NCBI GenBank assembly: GCA_008360975.2
Contig: VLJF02000873.1
Location: 22,743-86,742 of the forward strand
Direction of reading: 5' to 3'
Length of the DNA: 64,000 nucleotides
Source of the DNA: Lichenostomus cassidix
Lineage: Eukaryota; Chordata; Aves; Passeriformes; Meliphagidae
Shown: positions 56,201 to 64,000 of the stretch, one piece after another
Position numbering within the stretch: the stretch's first letter is position 1
Layout: every line of letters begins with the position of its first letter
Translations under genes and position numbers: made by a program
Notes under the pieces: generated by a model
Database searches by the model: none
Seen by the model: only the letters and a program-made list of their open reading frames with translations
What the model was told of the DNA's origin: nothing

Positions 56201-59200
56201 AATGGGATTTGTGACCAGAAAACAGAAAAATAAAGCAAAAAAATGAGATTCCCGACCCAGAAACCCCAAAATGACCCCAGAAAATGAGATTCCTGACCCA
56301 ATAAACGCTAAAAAAGTGAAATTTGTGCCCCAAAAAAGTGAGATTTCCACAGCAAAAAGCCCAAAATATTGATGTTAATTAATAAAATATTGATGGAAAT
56401 TGATGGTAATTAATTTCCATACCAAAAAAACCCCAAAAAGTGAAATCCTCACCTCAATAAATAAGGAAAACTGAAATTCCCACCCTGGAAAACCCCAAAA
56501 TGACCCCAAAAAAACCCCAAGATGGGAAACCAGCAGAGACACAGGAGGAAACTGAGAGAGAGAGAGAAAAATGGGATTTGTGACCAGAAAACAGAAAAAT
56601 AAAGCAAAAAAATGGAATTTCTGACCCAAAAAACCCCAAAAAACCCCAAAACCCCCAAAAATTAACCAAAAAATGGAATTCCTGACCCAAAAAAACCCAA
56701 AAAAACAAAAAAAAACCCCAAAAATTAACCAAAAAACAGAATTTCTGACCCGAAAAAACCCCAAAAATTAACCAAAAAATGGAATTCCTGACCCCCAAAA
56801 ACCCCAATATGACCCCAAAAAGTGAGATTCCCAACCCAAAAAAACCCAAAATAACCCCGAGATGGGAAACCAGGAGAGACGCAGCAGGAAACTGGAGAGA
56901 GAGGGAAAAATGGGATTTTTGGTGGGGAAAAATAGAAAAATGGACCAAAAAAATGGAATTCCAACCCTGAAAAACCCCAAGAAATGGAATTCCCAACCCA
57001 AAAAACCTCAAAATGACCCCGAAAAGTGGAATCACCAACCAGGAAAACCCCAAAATAATCCCAAAAATTGAGATTCCTGACCCAAAAAACCCTAAAAAAG
57101 TGTAATTTGCACCCCAAAAAAGTGAGATTTCCACACCAAAAAGCCCAAAAAAATTAATGGTAATTAATGGTAATTAATTTCCATACCAAAAAAAACCCCA
57201 AAAAGTGAAATCCTCACCTCAAAGAACAAAGAAAACTGAAATTCCCACCCTGAAAAACCCCAAAATGACCCCAAAAAAACCAGGAGAGGAACCTGGGGGA
57301 TGAGGAAAAATGAGGATTTGTGATCAGGAAACACAAAAAAATAGAAAAAAGTGAAATTCCCACCCTGAAAAACCCTAAAATGACCCCAGAAAGTGAGATT
57401 TCTGACACAAAAAATCCCAAAGGGTGAATTTTCTGCCCCAAAAAACCAAAACCAGTGAAATCCACACCCCAAAAAATGAAATTCCCAAATTTCATTTTTC
57501 ATTGAAAAACCAAAAAAACCCCAAAATTGAAATCTTTACCCCAAAAAACCCCAAACAGTCAAATTCCCACCCCAAAAACCCCAATAAGAGGAATTCCTGA
57601 CCTGAAAAAACCCAAAATTACCCCAAAAAATGAAATCTCTAAAAAACCCCAAAAAGTGAAATTCCCAACCCCAAAAAATCCCAAAAAGTGAAACTCCTGA
57701 CCCAAAAAACCCAAAAATAACCCCAACATTGAAATCCCAACCCCAGAAAACCCCAAAATGACCCCAAAAAGTGAAATCCCAACCCAGAAAAGCCCCAAAA
57801 AAGTGAATTTCCTGCCCCAAAAAAACCCCAAATAACCCTGAGACAGGAAATCAGGAATTATTGACGTGAAAAAGCCAAAAATGAACATGAAATTTGAAAT
57901 CCTCGCCTCAAAAAACCCCAAAAAAAGGAATTCCTGACCCAGAAAACCCCAAAATGACCCCAAGAAGTGGAATCATCGACCAGAAAAACCCCAAAAACCC
58001 CAAAAAGTGAGATTCCCGACCCAAAAAAACCCAAAATAACCCCAAAAAAAAGACATTTCTTCCCCAGAAAACCCCAAAAAGTGAAATTCCCAACCCAAAA
58101 AACCTCAAAATGACCCCAAAAACCCCCAAAGAGTGGAATCCTCACCTCAAAAATCCCCAATATTACCCCAAAAAGTGAAACCTTCACTCTGAAAAACCCC
58201 AAAAAATTGAATCCTCGCCCCAAAAAAACCCAAAAGGTGAAATTCCCAACCTGAAAAACCCAAAAATAAACCCAAAAAATGAGATTCCCAACCCAGAAAA
58301 ACCCCAAAAAGTGAAATCTTCACCCAAAAAAACCAAAAAAATCAACGCAAAATTGAAAACCTCACCCCAAAAAACCCAAAAACCTGAAATCCCCAAACCC
58401 AAAAAATTAACCCAAATTTGAAATCCTTGCCCCAAAAAAATCCAAAAAAAGGGAAATTTCCACACCAAAAAGCCCAAAAAATGAGATTTCCACATCAGAA
58501 AAAACCTGAAAAGTGGAATTCTCACCCCAGAAAACCCCAAAAAGTGAAATCTGCACCTGAAAAAACCCCAAAAAGTGGATTTTCTGCCTTAGAAAAGCCC
58601 AAATGACCCCAAAAAGTGAATTTTTTGCCCCAAAAAAAACCCCAAAAAGTGAAATTCCCACCCCAAAAAACCCCAAAAGAACCGTGAAAAGCAAAATCCC
58701 AAAAAGACCCTGAGAAGGGAAATCTTTGCCCCAAAAAACCCAAAATTACCCCAAAAAAATGAAATCCCAACCTTAAAAAACCCCAAAAAGTGAAATTCCA
58801 GACCCTGAAAAACCCAAAATGACCCAAAAAATTGAAATCTTTGCCCCAAAAAACCCCAAAAAACCCCAAAAAACCCCAAAATAACCCCAAAAACTGAAAT
58901 CCTGACTTCAAAAAACCCCAAAAAGTGAAATCCTCACCCCAAAAAGACCCCAAAATTCAGCCTGGGGGGCACTGAGGAGTCAGAGACCCCAAAAATTGCC
59001 CCAAAATGACCCCAAAAAAGTACCTCAGGAGCCCCAAAAGTTGCCCCTTAAAACCCCAAAGGGACCCAAAATCCCCCAAAATCCCCAAAATCCCCCAAAA
59101 TCACCAAATTGCCCCAAATTTTCCCAAATCACTCACGTGATGTTCAAAGTTTTCCCAAAAACCTCTTTGTACTGCAGGACAAACCTGGGGGGAGAAGAGA

Positions 59201-62200
59201 TCCCAAAATCACCCCAAATCACCCCAAAATTACCCCAAAATCACCCCAAATCACCCCAAAATTACCCCAAAAACTCCAAATCACCCCAAAAACACCTTTA
59301 GGACCCCAAAAACATCCCAAAATTACCCCAAATCACCCCAAAATTACCCCAAAAACTCCAAATCACCCCAAAAACACCTTTAGGACCCCAAAAAAAACCC
59401 AAATTACCCCAAAAATATCCCCAAGACCCCTAAAATTCCCAATCATCCCAAAAACACCTTTAATATCCCAAAAAAACCCCAAAATTACCCCAAAACCATC
59501 CCCAGGACCCCAAAAACAGCCCAAAACCACCTTTAAGACCCCAAAAATGCCCCCAAAATCCCCTCTGGGACCCCAAAACTTCCCCTAAAATCCCTCCCAG
59601 GACCCCAAAATCCCTTCTAGGACCCCCAAATCCCCCAAAAATCCCATTTAGGACCCCCAATCTCACCGAGCCTCCTGGAGGCTCCACAAGGACCCCCAAA
59701 ACCTCCTCTAGGACCCCAAAATCCCCTTTAAAACCCCCAAATCCCCTCTAGGAGCCCCAAAATTACCCCAAATCCCCCAAAATTCCCCAAATTTCCCAAA
59801 ATCTCACCGAGCCTCCTGGGGGCCCCACGAGGACACCCCAAAACCTCCTCTAGGACCCCCAAAATCCCCTTTAAAACCCCCAAATCCCTTCTGGGAGCCC
59901 CCAAAATTACCCCAAAATCCCAAAAAATCCCATTTAGGACCCCCAAATCTCACTGTGCCTCCTGGGGGCTCCAGGATGAAGCCCCAAAACCTCCTCTAGG
60001 ACCCCCAAATCCCCTTTAAAACCCCCAAATCCTCCCAAATCCCCCCAAAATCCCCCCAAATCTCACCGAGCCTCCTGGGGCTCCAGGATGACACCCCAAA
60101 ACCTCCTCTAGCACCCCAAATCCTTTAAAACCCCCAAATCCCTTCTAGGACCCCCAAAATCCCCCCAAAAATCCCCCAAATCTCACCGAGCCTCCTGGGG
60201 GCTCCAGGATGAAGCCCCCAGCTCCACGGTCGCCCCCTCCCCGAAGGTCAGGGGGGTCAGGTCCTGGTGTTGCCCCCCAAACCACACCGAGAGGTTCTGA
60301 GCCCACAGCAGCATTTTGGGGTCACCCTGGGGGGGCCAGCGCAGGGGGGGGGCAGCGGGGGAGACCCCCGGGGGGAACCCCAGCAGGGAGCGGCGGGGGA
60401 AGGGCGGGGAAACCCCCAGGGAATCCCCCAGGGAATCCCCCAGACCTCTGGGAACCTGTGGGGAAATAAAGGGGAAAAAAGGTTAGAGAGAACCCCAAAA
60501 ACTGTGGAGAAATGAGAAATTTGGGGGGAAATTTGGGGGAGAGGTTAGGGGGGAAACCCCAAAAATTGGGGGGAAAATGGGGAAATAAATGGGAAATAAA
60601 TGGGGAAATGGTTATGGGGAATCCCCAGGAAAACCCCAAGGGAATCCCCCAGGGAACCCCCGAGACCCCTGGGAACCTGCGGGGGAAATAATGGGGAAAT
60701 GAATGTTATGGGGGAACCCCAAAAATTGGGGGGAAAAGGGAAATAAATGGGTAATAGTTATGGGGAAACCCCCAGGGAATCCCCCAGGGAATCCCCCAGA
60801 CCCCCTGGGAACTGTGGGGGAAATAATAATGGGGAAAAAAGGTTATGGGGAACTGAAAATTGGGGAGAAATGAGAAATTTGAGGGGAATAAAAGGGAAAA
60901 TTTGGGGGGAAAGGGAGAAATTTGGGGAATAAAGGGGAAAAAAGGGGGAAAGGAAGGGGAAATGAAGGGAAAATAAAGGGGAAATAGTTATGGGGAAATG
61001 GAAATTTGGGGGAAAAGGGAGACGTTAGGGGGAACCCAAAAATTGGGGGGAAATGGGAAAAAAATGGGAAAAAAATGGGAAAAATGGGAAAAAATGGGAA
61101 AAAAATGGGAAAAAGGGAAATGAAGGGGAAAGTAAAGGGGTAATGGTCACTCAGTGGTCACTCACTGGTCAGTGGTCACTCATGGTCACTCAGTAGTCAC
61201 TCAGTGGTCACTCTCTGGTCACTCTCTGGTCACTCTCTGGTCATTGGTCAGTCACTGGTCCCTAACTGGTCAGTCACTGGGGTCACTGGTGTTGAACTGG
61301 GATGGGACTGGGCGGTCACTGGGGTCACTGGTCACTCACTGGGGTCACTGGTCAGTCACTGGTCATGGTCACTGGTCAGTCACTGGTCAGTCACTGGTCA
61401 CTCACTGGTTGGTGTCTGTGGTCACTCACTGGTCAGTCATTGGTCAGTCTGGTCACTCACTGGTCAGTCATTGGTCACTCACTGGTCACTCACTGGTCAC
61501 TCACTGGGGTCACTGGTCACTCTGGTCACTAACTGGTCACTCACTGGTATCACTGGTGTTGAACTGACTGGTCAGTGGTCAGTCACTGGTCAGTCTCTGG
61601 TGGTCACTTGGTCAGTCACTGGTGACTGGTAGTGGGTACTGGGTGGTCACTGGGGTCACTTGGGCAGTCACTGGAGTCACTGGTCAGTAACTGGGCAGTC
61701 ACTGGGGTCACTGGGGTCACTGGGGTCACTGGTCAGTCACTGGGGTCACTGGGGTCACTGGGCAGTCACTGGTCAGTCACTGGTGTTGAACTGGGATCGG
61801 ACTGGGCAGTCACTGGGGTCACTGGGGTCACTGGTCAATCACTGAGCGGTCACTGGGGTCACTGGTCAATCACTGGTGTTGAACTGGGATCGCACTGGGC
61901 GGTCACTGGGGTCACTGGGGACACTGGGGACACTGGTGTTGAACTGGGGACACTGGTCACTCACTGGTCAGTCACTGGGGACACTGGTCAGTCACTGGTC
62001 AGTCACTGGTGTTGAACTGGGATGGGACTGGGCAGTCACTGGGGTCACTGATCAGTCACTGGTCAGTCACTGGGGTCACTGAGGTCACTCACTGGTCAGT
62101 CACTGGTCAGTCACTGGGGTCACTGGTCAGTCACTGGTCACTCACTGGGGTCACTGGTCACTCACTGGTCAATCACTGGGCAGTCACTGGGGTCACTGGT

Positions 62201-63711
62201 CAATCACTGGGCAGCCACTGGGGTCACTGGGCAGCCACTGGTCAGTCACTGGTCAGTCACTGGTCAGTCACTGGTCAGTCACTGGGGTCACTGGGCAGTC
62301 ACTGGTGTTGAACTGGGATGGGACTGGGCGGTCACTGGGGTCACTGGTCAGTCATTGGTCAGTCACTGGTCAGTCATTGGTCAGTCACTGGGGTAACTGG
62401 TCAGTCACTGGTCAGTCACTGGTCAGTCACTGGTCAGTCACTGGTCACTCACTGGTCAGTCACTGGTCAGTAACTGGTCAGTCACTGGTCAGTGGTCACT
62501 CAGTGGTCACTCAGTGGTCACTCAGTGGTCACTCATGGTCACTCAGTGGTCACTCAGTGGTCACTCACTGGTCAGTTGGTCACTCACTGGTCAGTTGGTC
62601 ACTCAGTGGTCACTCACCGGCTCGCTGGCCGCGCTCAGCATTGCTGTATATGGAATTTGCTCTTCCTGCAGCAACTGCAGAACTTCACCCAAAACGGCAT
62701 CTGGGAAATCCCAAAATTACCCCAAAATTACCCTAAAAATTACCCCAAAAATGATCCCAAAACACCCCAAAAATTGCCCTAAATCCACCCCAAAAATTAC
62801 CCCAAAACACCCCAAAATTACCCCAAAACACCCCAAAATTACCCCAAATTCACCCCAAAAATTACCCCAAAATCCCCCAAAATTACCCCAAATTCACCCC
62901 AAAAACTGCTCCAAAATCCCCCAAGTTCACCCCAAAACTGATCCCAAATTCACCCCAAAATATCCCAAATTCACCCCAGTTCCATCCCAAAAACTGCCCC
63001 AAAACTAACCACAAATTCACCCCAAAACTGACCCTAAATTCACCCCAAAAATACCCAGAAAATTAGTCCAAAGTATCCCAATTCACCCCAAAAACTGCCC
63101 CAAAATATCCCAAATTCACCCCAAAATTGACCCCAAAAATGACCCCAAATACCCCAAATTCACCCCAAATATCCCAAATTCACTCCAAAACTGACCCAAA
63201 ATTCCCCAAATTCACCCCAAACTGCCCTACAGAGATCCCAAATCACCTCATAGACCCCAAATCACCCCATATGACCCCAAATCATCCCATAGACCCCAAA
63301 TCATCCTATAGTGACCCCCCAAATCACCTCATAATGACCCCAAACCACCCCATAGTGACCCCTAATCACCCCAAAATGACCCCAAACCACCCCCCCAGAC
63401 CCCAAATCATCCCATAATGACCCCAAACCATCCCATAGTGACCCCAAACTACCTCATAATGACCCCAAATTCCCAAATTCCCCCTTAAATCACCCCATAA
63501 TGACCCCAAACCATCCCATAGTGACCCCAAACCATCCCATAGTGACCCCAAACCACCTCATAGACCCCAAATCAGCCCCTAGGCCCCGAATTTGCCCCAT
63601 AGACCCCAAATCACCCCATAGTGACCCCAAATCCACTCCCCAGTCTCTCCCAGTTCTCCCAGTTGCTCACCGTTGCTGCTCAGCACCTCCCTGGGGCTCA
63701 GCAGGCTGGAG
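44280..63711 (-). CDS. ATP6AP1: ATP6AP1 (Ac45), V-ATPase accessory subunit, 3' six coding exons
   Basis: ATP6AP1 is a type I membrane glycoprotein that helps assemble and target the vacuolar proton pump. Coding exons in the window are 63671-63711, 62618-62700, 60187-60455, 59137-59184, 54214-54445 and 47354-47563; earlier exons lie beyond the right edge. All junctions are in phase. Recognisable text includes [74 protein letters not shown] and the transmembrane segment [19 protein letters not shown] followed by the cytoplasmic [10 protein letters not shown]. Sequons NLS, NIT and NVS are present. The luminal part has Pro/Gly/Ser-rich stretches unlike human, some matching neighbouring intron repeats. 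Coordinates include the probable 3' UTR. Confidence 0.95.
44290..47345. repeat. ATP6AP1 3' UTR repeat with three terminal-exon copies
   Basis: Units of AATTTCCCCCATTTTTTAGG and AAATTTCAGGGCAATTTCTC type fill the stretch. Three copies of the last roughly 90 bp of the coding exon (about 45880-45970, 46670-46765, 47035-47125) are embedded at spacings of about 800, 360 and 310 bp, including the stop codon region. Confidence 0.9.
47354..47563 (-). CDS. ATP6AP1: ATP6AP1 terminal coding exon
   Basis: The acceptor is TTCCCCCCCCAG. The exon encodes [20 protein letters not shown], a transmembrane helix and the tail [25 protein letters not shown] (TGA 47354-47356). DRFDD is conserved with human. Twenty-one copies of its 5' edge lie upstream and three copies of its 3' edge lie downstream. 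Confidence 0.95.
   Translation of the reverse strand: MQGFNVSGAVFGAASDCSTFFTAGGWMGLISCSLLLWGFLLGISVLLGLQPMDRFDDPRGPPLPVPLGE
47575..50200 (-). repeat. AT-rich array with 21 copies of the terminal-exon acceptor
   Basis: Units of about 95-175 bp each end in GTTGAATCCCTGGATCTGGG, the reverse of CAG|ATCCAGGGATTCAACGTG... of the true exon. GATCTGG copies lie at about 47658, 47792, 47924, 48054, 48189, 48324, 48421, 48517, 48642, 48780, 48908, 49034, 49209, 49349, 49456, 49552, 49683, 49814, 49939, 50072 and 50166. The rest of each unit is A/T-rich (TATTTTAAAATTAGAAATAT), unlike anything else in the window. Confidence 0.95.
50290..54213 (-). repeat. CCCAATATTT array with eight donor-edge copies of the penultimate exon
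   Basis: Units of about 20-24 bp (TTTTCCCCCAATATTTCAGG) fill about 3.9 kb. Donor copies TTACCTGCAG lie near 50303, 50851, 51290, 52131, 52874, 53339, 53748 and 53829. Those at 53339 and 53829 carry about 85 bp of exon sequence. Long plus-strand open frames here (one of 1159 codons) are repeat translations. Confidence 0.93.
54214..54445 (-). CDS. ATP6AP1: ATP6AP1 penultimate exon
   Basis: The acceptor is AATTTTCCCAG and the donor is CTGCAG|GTAACC. The exon encodes [20 protein letters not shown], then [15 protein letters not shown], a Pro/Leu-rich part with WSCAQLES, and [10 protein letters not shown]. Human has [20 protein letters not shown] at the start. Both edges of this exon recur many times in the neighbouring introns. 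Confidence 0.93.
54450..58990 (-). repeat. Array with about nine acceptor-edge copies of the penultimate exon
   Basis: Units of AAAAAATGGAATTTCTGACCC type enclose copies of ACCAGGAGAGACGGAGCAGG, the reverse of the exon start, near 54825, 55125, 55525, 55862, 56160, 56525, 56865, 57285 and 57845. Copies degrade with distance from the exon. Short A/T-rich islands (TTAATTAATAAAATATTGAT) occur near 56370 and 57160. Confidence 0.9.
59137..59184 (-). CDS. ATP6AP1: ATP6AP1 internal exon
   Basis: The acceptor is CTCCCCCCAG and the donor is CATCAC|GTGAGT. The exon encodes [15 protein letters not shown], with the split Thr codon completing an NIT glycosylation sequon. It aligns with human LSLTYERLFGTTVT. 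Confidence 0.9.
59190..60186 (-). repeat. ATP6AP1 intron repeat with four donor-edge copies
   Basis: AATCACCCCAAAATTACCCC units run to about 59640. Four copies of TCTCACCGAGCCTCCTGG with adjoining exon text then occur near 59663, 59805, 59947 and 60061, ahead of the true exon at 60187. The 59947 copy reads CACTGTGCC in place of CACCGAGCC. Confidence 0.9.
60187..60455 (-). CDS. ATP6AP1: ATP6AP1 internal exon with low-complexity 5' half
   Basis: The acceptor is TTCCCCACAG and the donor is GGCTCG|GTGAGA. The 5' half encodes [20 protein letters not shown] and further Pro-rich text; the GDSLGDSLG unit equals the GGGAATCCCCCA repeat in the upstream intron. The 3' half, [13 protein letters not shown] through [15 protein letters not shown], is clearly ATP6AP1. 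Partial copies of both exon edges lie in the flanking introns. Confidence 0.92.
60460..61140 (-). repeat. ATP6AP1 intron repeat with two acceptor-edge copies
   Basis: GGGGAAATAAAGGGGAAA units are interrupted by copies of CCCCAGGGAATCCCC and GACCCCTGGGAACCTG text near 60625-60690 and 60765-60825. These copy the 5' edge of the 60187-60455 exon. Confidence 0.85.
61141..62612. repeat. ATP6AP1 intron minisatellite, GGTCAGTCACT unit
   Basis: About 130 units of 10-11 bp (GGTCAGTCACT, GGGGTCACT) fill the stretch. The CACTGG strand is plus. GTGTTGAACTGGGATGGGAC recurs at longer intervals, showing higher-order structure. Confidence 0.93.
62618..62700 (-). CDS. ATP6AP1: ATP6AP1 internal exon
   Basis: The acceptor is GATTTCCCAG and the donor is GAGCCG|GTGAGT. 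The exon encodes [20 protein letters not shown] and LSAASEP (human [20 protein letters not shown]). Confidence 0.93.
62706..63660. repeat. ATP6AP1 intron repeat, ACCCCAAAATTACCCC type
   Basis: Short units of AATTCACCCCAAAAACTGCC and, after about 63230, CCCATAGTGACCCCAAATCA fill the intron between two ATP6AP1 exons. Nothing else is seen. Confidence 0.9.
63671..63711 (-). CDS. ATP6AP1: ATP6AP1 internal exon (first seen in window)
   Basis: The acceptor is TCTCTGCAG and the donor is GCAACG|GTGAGC. The exon encodes [13 protein letters not shown], matching human SGLMAPREVLTGN. It starts with one base of a split codon and ends in phase 1. Confidence 0.9.
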
Positions 63712-63719
63712 CTGCAGAG

Positions 63720-64000
63720 AACAGAGTTATGGGGTTTTTATGGGGTTTCTGTGGGGTTTCTGTGGGGTTTTTATGGGGTTATGGGGTTTCTGTGGAGTTT
63801 CTGTGGGGTTTCTGTGGGGTTTCTGTAGGGTTATGGGGTTCCTATGGGGTTCCTCTGGGGTTTCTATAGAGCTATGGGGTTCCTGTGGGGTTTCTATGGG
63901 GTTTCCGTGGGGTTTCTATGGGGTTTCTATAGGGTTTCTAGGGGGTTTCTATAGGGTTTCTAGGGGGTTTCTCTGGGGTTTCTGTGGGGTTTCTATGGGG
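63720..64000. repeat. Repeat upstream of the last visible exon, GGGGTTTCTATG type
   Basis: Ten- to eleven-bp units (GGGGTTTCTGT, GGGGTTTCTAT) begin right after the acceptor region and run off the window edge. Confidence 0.92.

Overview
This window reads as vertebrate nuclear DNA, most probably a bird dot microchromosome. It carries four split protein-coding genes with GT-AG introns: UBL4A, LAGE3, FAM50A and the 3' part of ATP6AP1. In human these four lie close together in Xq28, a gene block long reported as missing from bird assemblies because of its GC content and repeats. Coding exons make up only about 2.8 kb of the 64 kb. Nearly everything else is tandem repeats that fill introns, UTRs and spacers. 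The species cannot be fixed from the sequence; the bird call rests on this gene block, the repeat style and the type of endogenous retrovirus.

Layout. (1) 834-8384, minus strand: UBL4A, four exons, a complete ORF of 186 codons. (2) 8385-8671: a short GC-rich divergent promoter. (3) About 8672-12866, plus strand: LAGE3; two exons are certain and the first is unresolved. (4) 12897-42510, minus strand: FAM50A, 13 coding exons with all splice junctions in phase, 331 codons; its last coding exon holds only Ile-Arg-stop, and its 3' end meets LAGE3 tail to tail. (5) Within FAM50A intron 3, 27412-33892: an antisense endogenous retrovirus with two LTRs about 1% different, a 5-bp target duplication, a Lys-type primer site, gag and broken pol, and no env. 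(6) 42511-44160: FAM50A promoter and an array of CCAAT and GC boxes. (7) 44280-63711, minus strand: the last six coding exons of ATP6AP1; its 5' exons lie beyond the window.

The most unusual feature is how repeats relate to exons. Many arrays start at a splice site and contain partial, same-orientation copies of that exon's edge with its splice signal: 21 extra acceptor copies for the last ATP6AP1 exon, 8 extra donor and about 9 extra acceptor copies for the exon before it, 6 around another ATP6AP1 exon, 2 before LAGE3 exon 3 and 2 after FAM50A exon 12. Other arrays repeat perfect binding motifs (the CRE palindrome, a PBX-PREP-type decamer, CCAAT plus GC boxes), telomere-like GGGGTTTT tracts, or an ACTGG minisatellite always on the plus strand.

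The four host genes act in basic cell processes: UBL4A in tail-anchored protein delivery, LAGE3 in KEOPS tRNA modification, FAM50A in splicing and ATP6AP1 in V-ATPase assembly. They are neighbours by ancient synteny rather than by shared pathway. Exon coordinates were read by hand from splice motifs, frame and remembered human homologues; repeat boundaries are approximate.
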